Below are positions 9,846-17,928 of a DNA stretch of 64,000 nt, piece by piece. The notes beneath the pieces are model-generated. The model did not search any database and was not told the origin of the DNA. It saw nothing but the letters and a program-made list of their open reading frames with translations. Both the position numbers and the translations under genes were made by a program. This stretch comes from Fimbriimonadaceae bacterium (lineage in GTDB: Bacteria; Armatimonadota; Fimbriimonadia; Fimbriimonadales; Fimbriimonadaceae): positions 289,564-353,563 of the forward strand of contig CP075366.1 of assembly GCA_019454145.1 (NCBI GenBank), written 5' to 3'. Numbering within the stretch: the first letter of the stretch is position 1; every line of letters starts with the position of its first letter.

Positions 9846-10015
9846 CTTTGTCGCTCTGCTAAACCTATGGTTCGCGAATTTCATGGTGAGAAGAGGCCTT
9901 GAGGAGTTTGCTGATTCAATAGACATGTGAATTGTTTCGGGTGGCATGAACTCTCCGTAAAGCCAAATTTTTTAAGTGCGGATTTATCGTATTTGATGGT
10001 TAAAGGACAAAACAA

Positions 10016-10273
10016 ATGCCTGAAAGAGACAACAAACGAAAATACACCGACAAGCAAAAACGAATGGCAAAACACATCGAAGAAAGCTACGAGGAAAAAG
10101 GAGTTTCAAAAGATGAAGCCGAAGCTCGTGCTTGGGCAACCGTGAACAAAGAAACGGGTGGTGGACGCCGTACTGGGGGTTCTGGACAGGGAATGAGTAA
10201 ATCAGAAGAGCACCGACGGCGTTCCGGAGCCGCGAAGAAAGGTTGGGCGAATCGCCGGCGAAGAAGCTCATAA
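10016..10273 (+). CDS. Small basic 'plasmid stabilisation'-type protein
   Basis: 85 residues, very rich in Lys, Arg and Glu, with an N-terminal half (DKQKRMAKHIEESYEEKG) followed by EAEARAWATVNKETGGG. This matches a widespread family of short proteins often labelled plasmid stabilisation protein. That label is historical and the function is not established. The C terminus (RRSGAAKKGWANRRRR) is Arg/Lys-rich and could bind nucleic acid. The SRAP gene starts 12 nt downstream on the same strand, so the two are probably cotranscribed. Confidence 0.75.
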   Translation: MPERDNKRKYTDKQKRMAKHIEESYEEKGVSKDEAEARAWATVNKETGGGRRTGGSGQGMSKSEEHRRRSGAAKKGWANRRRRSS

Positions 10274-10285
10274 TTGCACTTACGG

Positions 10286-10864
10286 ATGTGCAATTTCTTC
10301 AAGCTTTTACACAAGAGCGCGACTCGAGCCGCGAAAAAGTTGAAGCTTGAATTCAACTTGGGATCGGAGTGCTTTGGAGATAAGAACCCGACCGACAAAA
10401 TCTGCATTATTCGACCGAACGAAATGGCTCTTGCTAGGTGGAGCTTGATTCCAAGTTGGTCGAAAGAGGTGCCTGGCGTGCTGATGACAAACGCCCGCTC
10501 CGAAACGCTTGAAGAAAAACCAGCCTACAGAGGCCTCGTTGAAACCAATCGATGCCTGATAGTTGTAGATGGCTTTTACGAGTGGTTCAATAAACACAAA
10601 ACGTTGATTAGCCGCGAGGATGGAACGGAGATGTATTTCGCCGGATTGTGGGATGAGTGGCAAGGCGAAAAATCCGCAACGATCATCACAACCGCTCCTA
10701 GCGAGTGGGTAAGCCAATACCAAGATCGGATGCCATTGATTTTGGAAGCAGATGAAATAGAAACTTGGCTTTACGGAACAGCAGAGGAAGCCAGGGCGCT
10801 GATTTTCGCGCGCGATCCTGATTTGACCGCAGAAACGGTGAATGGTCAGCAGAGTTTGTTTTAA
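10286..10864 (+). CDS. Divergent SRAP (YedK/HMCES-like) abasic-site protein
   Basis: SRAP proteins crosslink to abasic sites in single-stranded DNA through the alpha-amine and thiol of Cys2. I chose ATG 10286, not the upstream TTG at 10274, because it places Cys immediately after Met, as the mechanism requires. The protein has 192 residues. It keeps the Asn motif (MTNARSET) and the Glu motif (DGFYEW). The usual His in IHDRxP is replaced by Gln (YQDRMP), and the usual CGR start is CNF. The N-terminal part is shorter than in E. coli YedK. Abasic-site binding is thus likely, but reversal or auto-proteolysis chemistry may be altered. Confidence 0.8.
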   Translation: MCNFFKLLHKSATRAAKKLKLEFNLGSECFGDKNPTDKICIIRPNEMALARWSLIPSWSKEVPGVLMTNARSETLEEKPAYRGLVETNRCLIVVDGFYEWFNKHKTLISREDGTEMYFAGLWDEWQGEKSATIITTAPSEWVSQYQDRMPLILEADEIETWLYGTAEEARALIFARDPDLTAETVNGQQSLF

Positions 10865-10869
10865 AAATA

Positions 10870-10945
10870 TGGCGCGCTCGAGAGGATTCGAACCTCCGAC
10901 CCCCAGCTCCGCAAGCTGGTGCTCTATCCGCTGAGCTACGAGCGC
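10870..10945 (-). tRNA. tRNA-Arg, anticodon GCG
   Basis: 76 nt with a full cloverleaf. The acceptor stem is GCGCTCG/CGAGCGC, and the anticodon stem is CCAGC/GCTGG with loop TTGCGGA, giving anticodon GCG (codon CGC). The T loop is TTCGAAT. The discriminator is G and CCA is encoded. A TATAAA-like box lies about 20 nt upstream on the minus strand. Most bacteria read CGC with an inosine-edited ACG tRNA, so GCG is noteworthy. Confidence 0.93.
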
Positions 10946-10990
10946 GCGCGGGTTCTATTTATACCCGGGGCTTAAAAACAAGCACGGGGC

Positions 10991-11419
10991 TTATTTGTCT
11001 TTCACGCGGGTCATGGTGAAGTTCGTACCGTTTGAACCTGTGTACTCCAGGGTGTCGGCATCTTTAAACTTGTAAGTGGAAGTTTCCGCTTTTCCTGCTT
11101 CTTTCGCCATTTGTGCTTCCAACGATGCCTTGGTGAACATTGGATTGGCAGGAATATCGCCTAGGATCTTGAAGTTCTGTGCTGTTGTAGTGATCTGCGT
11201 ATCGGTAGTGGTGTATGTGCCGCTGATTTCTACATTTACACCGGCTTGACCCACAGTAACCACAAAAGTTTTATCGGTTTTGTATTCCACGGTAGCAGGA
11301 ACTGTGGCCCCTTGAACCGCCATGTTGCCCGTCCACTTGCCAACGACTGACGGCTTGGAATTGCATGCAGAAAGGGAGAGAATAGCGGCAACGGCTACGA
11401 AGGCGGCGACTTTTTTCAT
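10991..11419 (-). CDS. Small lipoprotein, paralogue 1 of a tandem family
   Basis: 142 residues. The signal peptide ends in a lipobox (LSAC, lipidated Cys19). The mature part starts with the family motif VVGKWTG, has a beta-rich body, and ends with FKDADTLEYTG...RVK. This N-terminal 'GKW' plus C-terminal 'RVK' pattern resembles lipocalin-like beta-barrel lipoproteins. It is the last of four related genes on this strand. Function is unknown; I infer that it is anchored in the cell envelope. Confidence 0.75.
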   Translation of the reverse strand: MKKVAAFVAVAAILSLSACNSKPSVVGKWTGNMAVQGATVPATVEYKTDKTFVVTVGQAGVNVEISGTYTTTDTQITTTAQNFKILGDIPANPMFTKASLEAQMAKEAGKAETSTYKFKDADTLEYTGSNGTNFTMTRVKDK

Positions 11420-11477
11420 TAGATCACATTATGCTACGGAAGGGTGGGTAAAAGGTTGCTGGAACTGTCAGTAACTG

Positions 11478-11927
11478 CTACTTCACTCGGGTCAATGTAA
11501 GCGGTTGACCATCCTGGCCAGTCAATACTAGGGAATTGGAGTCCGGTAATTCAAAATCAGCGCGGTCGGCGGCATATGCAACTCGAGGTACAGCCATTTC
11601 CAATATGTTTAGGGATAAATCATTAAAAAATTTGTCCACATCCTCTTTAGATTTAGTGGTATTCAGACTCATTGAAAGCTTTTCGTCGTAGACTTGGTAG
11701 CGTCCTGTAAAGGAATATGACATTGAAGTCGTACTAGAATAACTTTGGATATCGAAATTAATTTCAAATGTCCCATCTTGTCGAAAATCCAGATATACGG
11801 GCTGGCCAACTTCATTCATGGGAAACTGCCACTGACCAACCACGGCGTTTTCGCTTCGGCATGCGGTGATAACCAGAGATAGACACAGCAAAACTAAAAG
11901 TATAAGTGATCGGCTGTAATAGTTCAT
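11478..11927 (-). CDS. Small lipoprotein, paralogue 2 of a tandem family
   Basis: 149 residues with an N-terminal signal peptide and lipobox (ITAC, Cys23). The family motif VVGQWQF follows shortly after, and the C terminus reads DSNSLVLTGQDGQPLTLTRVK. The central region carries a Ser/Thr-rich stretch (SYSSTTSMSYS). Base composition is AT-rich compared with gcvPA and hut. It is 40 nt downstream of paralogue 3 and 58 nt upstream of paralogue 1, consistent with one transcript. Function unknown. Confidence 0.72.
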   Translation of the reverse strand: MNYYSRSLILLVLLCLSLVITACRSENAVVGQWQFPMNEVGQPVYLDFRQDGTFEINFDIQSYSSTTSMSYSFTGRYQVYDEKLSMSLNTTKSKEDVDKFFNDLSLNILEMAVPRVAYAADRADFELPDSNSLVLTGQDGQPLTLTRVK

Positions 11928-11967
11928 TCGGCTCTTTCAACAATCTTTTGTGAACTTGCTTGGTCAG

Positions 11968-12372
11968 TCATCTCACTCTTTCAAGGGTAACCGTTTCACC
12001 ATTCAATCCATTGATCACAAGTGTATTCGAATCTTTCATTATGTAGGTAAAAGAATTCGGTTTACCCTGATCCTTTAGCTTCACATCTTCACCCATCTTT
12101 ACTGTAGTGCCACCAGTAATGGTCTTCATAGACATTGACAAAAGGGTGACTTTATCTCCGGAGTATTCATACTTTCCTTCAACCAAAAACTTAGTTTCTC
12201 CTACACCTGACTCCATGGAGTAGTGCTTGTTAGATTTGAACTCATATATTGCTTGCTCGAATTGACCAGGTGTAGAGTTAGCTATTAATTTCCATTTTCC
12301 GACTAAACCAGGCTTACTGCATGCTGTGAGAAGGCCCAGTAGCAAAAGAGGGGTGTAAAGAGCATGTCTCAT
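11968..12372 (-). CDS. Small lipoprotein, paralogue 3 of a tandem family
   Basis: 134 residues with a short signal peptide and lipobox (LTAC, Cys18). The family motif LVGKWKL follows. The C terminus is KDSNTLVINGLNGETVTLERVR, the closest match to paralogue 2. Its ATG overlaps the TGA of the frame-corrected upstream paralogue (ATGA), so translation is likely coupled. Function unknown. Confidence 0.73.
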   Translation of the reverse strand: MRHALYTPLLLLGLLTACSKPGLVGKWKLIANSTPGQFEQAIYEFKSNKHYSMESGVGETKFLVEGKYEYSGDKVTLLSMSMKTITGGTTVKMGEDVKLKDQGKPNSFTYIMKDSNTLVINGLNGETVTLERVR

Positions 12373-12781
12373 TTAACTCGTCTCCAGGTGGCATTGCTTC
12401 GCAGTCCGTCAGTTTGTATTGTATTGCTGTCCTTGAAGTGAACCGTGAATTCCTGCTTACCACCTTCATACAAGGAAATCATTGCGTCAACCAACTGCTC
12501 CTGCTTTTCCATTTTGGCGTTAACTCACCCACTCGTTCGACATTGTAGATCTGGTATGTGCCTTTATCGCCGTGCATTGAATAGTTTGAAGTTGTACGGA
12601 GGTGGAGGCCATCCATTAATGTATCCATCGTCATCTTATTTTTTGTAAAGGTCAGCGTGCAAGCGAAGTTCTTTTCCGTCGGAAAATCACCTTCCCATTT
12701 ACCTTCCAAGCTTGGCTTCATTTGGCAGCCTGACATGGTCAACCAACTTGCAGCAACCGCAACTAGAAAAACTCTTCGCAC
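12369..12781 (-). pseudogene. Frameshifted lipoprotein, paralogue 4 of the tandem family
   Basis: The first part, from GTG 12781, encodes a signal peptide, lipobox (MSGC, Cys19) and the family motif SLEGKWEG. That frame ends at 12479 without the family C terminus. The missing C terminus is intact in the -1 frame: after the four-A run (T run at 12512-12515 on the plus strand) it reads MEKQEQLVDAM..., then FKDSNTIQTDGLRSN...WRRVK and a TGA overlapping the next gene's ATG. A single -1 slip at CCA AAA TGG joins the two. It could be a recent one-base mutation, a sequencing error in the homopolymer, or translational slippage. Confidence 0.7.
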
Positions 12782-12928
12782 ACCTAATATTAGGAGATTA
12801 AGTGGGTGCAGGTTGCAGTTCGTACTTCTGTGTTGAAATGCCAAAGTCCTAAAGTAAGTTTTTGCCGTTCCCAAGTCACCGGGCCTCAACCTCCTTCTTA
12901 GCTATTATTGAGATTAATCCTCACCGTA

Positions 12929-14263
12929 ATGCCATACATTCCCCACACTGAACAAGACGTGCGCGAAATGCTCGCGACCATTGGAGTGGATTCGATTGAC
13001 GACTTGTTTGTCGAAATTCCCGAAGACCTGCGGCTCAAGGGTCAGCTCGATATTCCAAAACAGATGGATGAGCACACCTTGCTGGGCTACATGCAGGGCT
13101 TGAGCGAGCAGAATCTTGACCTCAGCCGAACAGTCTGCTACCTTGGCGCGGGGATTTATGATCGGTTTATTCCGAGCACAGTCGGTGCTGTTCTCAGCCG
13201 GGGCGAATTTTTAACCGCTTACACACCTTATCAACCAGAAGCTAGCCAAGGTTATCTGCAAACAATTTATGAATTCCAAAGCATGGTTGCGGAACTTTAC
13301 GGTATGGATATCGCCAACGCCAGCATGTACGATGGCGCGACCAGCATGGCCGAAGCTGCAATCATGGCGACTGGCATCAAAAAGCGCAATCGGGTTGCGG
13401 CAAGCCGAGCGATTCATCCGAACTCACGCAAGGTTCTGGGAACCTACTGCTGGAGCATGGATGTCCAGGTGGACGATCTGCACACAGAAGATGGCGCAAC
13501 TACCGATTGGAGCAACGTCACTGAAGACACCGCTTGTGTGATAGTCCAGTATCCGAACTTCTACGGAGTAATTGAAGATTTAGCCGCGGCACGAAAAGCA
13601 GCAGATAAAGTCGGTGCGATGTTGATTGTGGTTGCCGACCCAACCGCTTGTGGAATCTTGCCTCCGCCAGGAGAATTCGGTGCAGATGTTGTAGTCGGCG
13701 AAGGCCAGCCGCTAGGAATTCCAATGGGATTCGGCGGGCCATTACTTGGGTTGTTCGCCTGCAAAACTGAATACGTTCGCCTAATCCCTGGCCGGATCGT
13801 CGGGAGAACAACCGATGCAGAAGGCCGCACAGGATTTACGATGACTTTGCGAACCCGCGAGCAAGATATCCGCCGTGAAAAAGCAACGAGCAACATCTGC
13901 ACGAACGAAGCATTGATGGCTCTGGCGAGCACGGTTTACATGAGCGCGCTTGGTAAGAACGGTCTGCGAAAAGTCGCCGAAACAAGTGTTCGCAACACTC
14001 AATATGCAATTCAGAAACTGACCGAGGCTGGCGGTCGATTGCGGTTCGGTGGCAAGGTGTTCGGCGAGTTTGTTTTGGAACTTCCAAAATCCGCGAGCGC
14101 GGTTCGGGATGCCTTGCTTGAGCAGGGAATTCTCGCTGGGTTGCCGCTGGGAGATTACGATCCGACGCTTGAAAACTGCCTGCTTATTGCAGTCACAGAA
14201 GTGCGGACAAAAGCCCAAATCGATGATTTTGCGATGAAGTTGAAGAAGGAGTTGGGGAACTAA
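12929..14263 (+). CDS. gcvPA: Glycine dehydrogenase (decarboxylating) subunit 1
   Basis: This is the N-terminal-half subunit of the two-subunit glycine decarboxylase (P protein) of the glycine cleavage system. I chose ATG 12929 (MPYIPHTEQDV) because it matches the family N terminus; a TTG at 12908 would add seven atypical residues. The protein has 444 residues. Family blocks include YTPYQPEASQG, MYDGATSMAEA and the glycine-rich GFGGPLLG. gcvPB follows 1 nt after the stop, so the two are cotranscribed. I see no convincing glycine riboswitch in the upstream 150 nt. Confidence 0.95.
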   Translation: MPYIPHTEQDVREMLATIGVDSIDDLFVEIPEDLRLKGQLDIPKQMDEHTLLGYMQGLSEQNLDLSRTVCYLGAGIYDRFIPSTVGAVLSRGEFLTAYTPYQPEASQGYLQTIYEFQSMVAELYGMDIANASMYDGATSMAEAAIMATGIKKRNRVAASRAIHPNSRKVLGTYCWSMDVQVDDLHTEDGATTDWSNVTEDTACVIVQYPNFYGVIEDLAAARKAADKVGAMLIVVADPTACGILPPPGEFGADVVVGEGQPLGIPMGFGGPLLGLFACKTEYVRLIPGRIVGRTTDAEGRTGFTMTLRTREQDIRREKATSNICTNEALMALASTVYMSALGKNGLRKVAETSVRNTQYAIQKLTEAGGRLRFGGKVFGEFVLELPKSASAVRDALLEQGILAGLPLGDYDPTLENCLLIAVTEVRTKAQIDDFAMKLKKELGN

Positions 14264-14264
14264 G

Positions 14265-15755
14265 ATGGCTGATCTGCGAATGAAATCGGTGAGGGTTCAA
14301 AACCTCATTTTTGAAAAGTCGATTCCTGGTCGAATCGGCAGCAATGTCCCAAAGGCAGATACGCCCGAAGTTGATCTGAAAGAAGCACTCGGGGCCACAC
14401 GCAAGGAACTCCATCTGCCAGAAGTTGGCGAATTAGAAGTCATGCGCCACTTCGTGAACCTCAGTCACCTCACATACGGAATTGAGACAGGCTTCTATCC
14501 GCTGGGCAGTTGTACGATGAAATACAATCCGCGGATCAACGAAGTCACGGCGAGCCTGAGCGGATTCAAGAACATCCACCCGATGCAGCCAGAATCCACG
14601 GTTCCAGGCGCATTGGAAGTTTTGATGAGCGTCTACGAAATCCTGAGTGAAATCACAGGATTTGATGAAATCACGATGCAGCCAGTCGCTGGAGCCCACG
14701 GCGAAATGACCTGCCTGATGCTGATCAAGGCATACCACGAATCACGTGGAGAAGGCGACAAACGCAAGATCGTTTTGATTCCCGACAGTGCTCACGGAAC
14801 CAACCCGGCCAGTGCCGCACGTTGTGGTTACGATGTAAAAACAATTCCGACCGACAAGGAAGGCAACACCGACCTCGCCGCTTTAGAAGCCGCCCTCGAC
14901 GATACAGTTGCGGCGTTTATGGTCACCAACCCGAGCACACTTGGTTTGTTCGAACCAAACATCACAAAGGTTTGTGAACTCGTTCACTCCGTTGGTGGGC
15001 AAGTGTTCTGCGATGGCGCGAACATGAACGCGATGGTCGGCACGACTCGGCCTGGCGACCACGGTTTTGACTGCATGCATTTGAACTTGCACAAAACCTT
15101 CAGCACGCCACACGGCGGCGGCGGCCCGGGATGTGGGGCAATCGGTTTGCAAAGCCACTTGGAATCTTATCTGCCAGCTCCTGCACTCAAACGCAAAGAT
15201 GGTAAGGCTTACTTCGATCACAACCGACCGCACACAATCGGACGCGTGAGTTCGTTCTATGGTCAGTTCTTGATGGCGGTGCGGGCTCTCACTTATCTGC
15301 TTGCCTATGGGAAAGAATACATGGCGGATATCAGCCGATATAGCGTATTGAACGCGAACTACGTTCAGGCACTGCTAAAAGATGTCTTGCCCGCGGCTCA
15401 TCCTCGACCCTGTATGCACGAATGCGTTTTGACGGCGAAAAAGTACAAAGAGCACGGAGTTCGGGCGCTGGATATCAGTAAACGACTGATTGACTACGGA
15501 TTCCATCCGCCAACCAACTACTTCCCGCTCATTGTTCCTGAGTGTTTGATGATCGAACCAACGGAAACCGAAGCGAAGCAGACCTTGGATGCGTTCTGCC
15601 ATGCCTTAATCAAGATTTGTGAAGAAGCAGTTTCAAATCCAGATATTCTTCACGATGCCCCAACCACGCAGATAGTCGGGCGCTTGGATGAAGCGAAAGC
15701 AGTCAAGATGCTGGACGTCGCTTGGAAGCCGAAACAAGAAACGGCAAACGTTTAA
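14265..15755 (+). CDS. gcvPB: Glycine dehydrogenase (decarboxylating) subunit 2
   Basis: This is the PLP-carrying subunit of the two-subunit P protein. It decarboxylates glycine and passes the aminomethyl group to lipoylated H protein. It has 496 residues. The PLP lysine is Lys277 in NLHKTFSTPHGGGGPG, and the block DSAHGTNPASAA is at 174-184. It starts 1 nt after gcvPA and ends at a strong hairpin terminator. gcvT and gcvH are not in the window, but a lipoate-ligase-like gene lies 1.1 kb downstream. Confidence 0.96.
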   Translation: MADLRMKSVRVQNLIFEKSIPGRIGSNVPKADTPEVDLKEALGATRKELHLPEVGELEVMRHFVNLSHLTYGIETGFYPLGSCTMKYNPRINEVTASLSGFKNIHPMQPESTVPGALEVLMSVYEILSEITGFDEITMQPVAGAHGEMTCLMLIKAYHESRGEGDKRKIVLIPDSAHGTNPASAARCGYDVKTIPTDKEGNTDLAALEAALDDTVAAFMVTNPSTLGLFEPNITKVCELVHSVGGQVFCDGANMNAMVGTTRPGDHGFDCMHLNLHKTFSTPHGGGGPGCGAIGLQSHLESYLPAPALKRKDGKAYFDHNRPHTIGRVSSFYGQFLMAVRALTYLLAYGKEYMADISRYSVLNANYVQALLKDVLPAAHPRPCMHECVLTAKKYKEHGVRALDISKRLIDYGFHPPTNYFPLIVPECLMIEPTETEAKQTLDAFCHALIKICEEAVSNPDILHDAPTTQIVGRLDEAKAVKMLDVAWKPKQETANV

Positions 15756-15767
15756 CCTCACCCCCAA

Positions 15768-15800
15768 CCCCCTCTCCATTAAAACGGAGAGGGGGCTTTT
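15768..15800 (+). terminator. Rho-independent terminator after gcvPB
   Basis: A 10-bp stem CCCCCTCTCC/GGAGAGGGGG with loop ATTAAAAC is followed by CTTTTATTT. The sequence resembles the palindromic repeat family elsewhere in the window and may derive from it. Confidence 0.85.
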
Positions 15801-15817
15801 ATTTGTAAACTATCGTT

Positions 15818-16270
15818 ATGGAATCGCTTGACCCCAAAACCATTGGTCATTTCCTGACTCATATTATTGTAGGTTTCGACATCCCTAAACCTGAGGCCTT
15901 GGTTAAGGTCTCGGGGAAGGTAGCTGTTGAATCGGTCGATCGGATTCCGTATACATTCGCAGAAAATCTATGGCATACGGTTTATTGGCAAAATATCTGG
16001 CTAGACCGGCTTAAAGGCGCACCGAGCCGATCTTCTATGGAGATTTGGCAAGGGGATTGGCAAACCGCCGGTGCCAAAGAATTTCTAGAACTCAAGCAAG
16101 TTTTCATCGCGGGAATAAAAGAAGCCAGAGATATCTGCAATTCAGAACCTTTCACTCATTCGATGAAATCAGATTCGGAAGCAGCTGAAATTCTGATTAG
16201 AATTGCTACGCACGCTGCGTATCACATTGGGCAACTCACACTCATTAAGCGGGCACTCCGTGCGAAATAG
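15818..16270 (+). CDS. DinB-family putative metal-dependent protein
   Basis: 150 residues with the DinB four-helix-bundle pattern: an N-terminal helix, a His in LWHTVYWQN, and a C-terminal HAAYHIGQLTLIKRAL. The histidines are the likely metal ligands. Members include thiol-dependent transferases and damage-inducible proteins, so the reaction is unknown. A TAAACT box lies 6 nt before the ATG (leaderless), only a few nt downstream of the gcvPB terminator. Confidence 0.82.
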   Translation: MESLDPKTIGHFLTHIIVGFDIPKPEALVKVSGKVAVESVDRIPYTFAENLWHTVYWQNIWLDRLKGAPSRSSMEIWQGDWQTAGAKEFLELKQVFIAGIKEARDICNSEPFTHSMKSDSEAAEILIRIATHAAYHIGQLTLIKRALRAK

Positions 16271-16317
16271 CTCAGAAAGCTCGGGGACTGACCAGAATTT
16301 TCAGTAAGATTGAATCT

Positions 16318-16890
16318 ATGAGTGGCGCAGTCACAATTAGCCGATTTTCAATCCCAGCGGGGAAAGAGCGCGAGTATGAAGAAATGCTCCGGTCGTTCGG
16401 CGATGAAGTCGCAGATGATATGGGTTTTGAATCCACTAGTGTTTGGCAGGATTTGAATAAGCCAGACGAATTCCTGCGCCTGACCAGTTTTAAAGACTTC
16501 GACTCCCTGTTCAAATCTTACGATCATATGGTTGAAAGTGGGTTCTTAGAAGGGGCGGTTCTCAAGTGGGGAGTTGCGCCGGATGTCCGTCGTCAGATTC
16601 CAATTTGGTCGCACCATTTTGATTTTGCAAAAGTCCATGAATCTGAAGTTCTATCCTTGAGCGTCCGTGCGATGGAACCGGGCCAAGGTGATTCTTGGAT
16701 AGATAAAATGCGCTACAACTTCACCGAAATGCAGATTCTGCCGGGCATGCATGGCTGTTGGATCGGTCGTTCGGACGAAGTTGACGATGAAATCAGCGGC
16801 ATCGCGACGTGGGCAACGGAAGAAGCTTGCCGGGCCTCAATCCCGCCTCATATCCACTATCCAATTCATGTTTACTGGCGTTATCGCTAA
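16318..16890 (+). CDS. ABM-like (antibiotic biosynthesis monooxygenase-fold) protein
   Basis: 190 residues. The N-terminal half (ISRFSIPAGKEREYEEML, followed by SFKDFDSLFKSY) looks like a dimeric alpha/beta-barrel ABM domain. The second half (RAMEPGQGDSWIDKM, then IATWATEEACRAS) may be a second copy of the same fold. Such domains occur in small oxygenases, isomerases and heme-degrading enzymes; no substrate can be named. A TAAGAT box lies 7 nt before the ATG. The last 23 nt overlap the start of the lipoate-ligase-like gene. Confidence 0.6.
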   Translation: MSGAVTISRFSIPAGKEREYEEMLRSFGDEVADDMGFESTSVWQDLNKPDEFLRLTSFKDFDSLFKSYDHMVESGFLEGAVLKWGVAPDVRRQIPIWSHHFDFAKVHESEVLSLSVRAMEPGQGDSWIDKMRYNFTEMQILPGMHGCWIGRSDEVDDEISGIATWATEEACRASIPPHIHYPIHVYWRYR

Positions 16891-17527
16891 AGTCCGAGTT
16901 TGGGATGACGGGGTGAATGATGGATTCACCAATATGTCCCGCGATGCTGACCTTATCGAACCTGCCATCGCTGGTCAAGGAGCTTGCCGCATTTATGAAT
17001 GGGATGGCCCGTGGGTATCGCTGGGCCGCTCGCAAGTGCCTGAGCTGAGCCTCAGTCCTGGTTGTCCGGTTCCTCATGTCATGCGCCCAACGGGTGGGAA
17101 AGCAGTGCTCCACGGTCACGATCTGACAGTTGGGATTGCCATGCCTGTCAGCATTGACCCGAGGGAAGTCAAAGCGATATATCGCGGGATTGTTCCGATT
17201 TTGGTTGGGGCATTAAATCAAGTTGGAATTCCCGCCGCGCTCGCGGAAGAAACGCCCTTTGTTCGCGCTGCGGGCAAAGTGGCCGATTGTTTTGCTCACG
17301 TTTCCGCGAACGATATTGTGGATCCAGCGAACGGAGCCAAGGTTTGCGGGTGTGCTTTACGGGTTGTGAGCGGAGCCGTGCTAGTGCAGGCGTCAATTCC
17401 AGTCGGAATTCCGACCGTTAATCCAGCTGATGTTTTTCGCGATCCTGCCTTGCCGAATCGGAAGTTTTCGGCGACAAGGGCAGAACTCACGCAGGCTCTA
17501 GAAATCGAATTAGCCAAGTTTGCTTAA
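16868..17527 (+). CDS. Lipoate-protein ligase A-like (biotin/lipoate A/B ligase family)
   Basis: About 219 residues from ATG 16868. That start supplies the family's opening WDD...NMSRDADLI, whereas the upstream TTG at 16751 lies deep in the preceding gene. The family motif RPTGGKAVLHG corresponds to RRxSGGGxVxH of LplA, and KVCGCALRV to the lysine-containing KxxGxAxR block. It probably transfers lipoate or octanoate to a lipoyl domain. The nearby glycine decarboxylase genes suggest H protein as substrate, but this is inference. Confidence 0.75.
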   Translation: MFTGVIAKVRVWDDGVNDGFTNMSRDADLIEPAIAGQGACRIYEWDGPWVSLGRSQVPELSLSPGCPVPHVMRPTGGKAVLHGHDLTVGIAMPVSIDPREVKAIYRGIVPILVGALNQVGIPAALAEETPFVRAAGKVADCFAHVSANDIVDPANGAKVCGCALRVVSGAVLVQASIPVGIPTVNPADVFRDPALPNRKFSATRAELTQALEIELAKFA

Positions 17528-17547
17528 TGGCAGGTAAATTCTGAACC

Positions 17548-17928
17548 GTGAGCAAGCAAATTCACTCCACCGATAAAGCCCCCGGCGCAATTGGCCCGTA
17601 CAGCCAAGCAGTTGAAGCTATCGGCACATTCGTTTTCTGTTCTGGACAAATTCCGCTGACGCCAGAAGGAGTGCTCATTGAAGGCGATATTCAGGCCCAA
17701 ACCAAACAGGTCATGGAGAATATCAGTGGTTTGCTTGGTTCGATGGGATTAGGATTCGGCAACATCGCCAAGACAACGATCTTCCTGAGTTCGATGGATC
17801 ACTTCGCCGCTGTAAATGAGATTTACGGCTCCTATTTTGAATCTGATCCACCTGCTCGTAGCACCGTGGCAGTCGCAGGTTTACCGAAGAACGTTGACGT
17901 CGAAATTGAAGTGATCTGTGTCCGATAG
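17548..17928 (+). CDS. ridA: RidA-family enamine/imine deaminase
   Basis: 126 residues with GTG start. RidA proteins hydrolyse reactive enamine and imine intermediates such as 2-aminoacrylate. Conserved blocks are APGAIGPYSQAV, CSGQIPL, KTTIFLSSM and the active-site region PPARSTV (the catalytic Arg), ending VEIEVIC. A TAAATT box lies 7 nt before the GTG (leaderless pattern). The 3' end overlaps the next gene by 11 nt, so the pair is probably cotranscribed. Confidence 0.92.
   Translation: MSKQIHSTDKAPGAIGPYSQAVEAIGTFVFCSGQIPLTPEGVLIEGDIQAQTKQVMENISGLLGSMGLGFGNIAKTTIFLSSMDHFAAVNEIYGSYFESDPPARSTVAVAGLPKNVDVEIEVICVR

Noticed and set aside
12512-12515. Programmed -1 frameshifting as the sole explanation
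   Set aside because: CCA AAA TGG allows a slip, but it is a weak slippery site without a visible downstream stimulator; mutation or read error is equally likely.
12782-12928. Glycine riboswitch before gcvPA
   Set aside because: I looked for the paired aptamer core and see no convincing match; the gap is too short for a tandem switch.
16751-16867. Longer N terminus for the lipoate-ligase-like gene
   Set aside because: It lies inside the preceding gene and does not fit the family; ATG 16868 gives the normal start.
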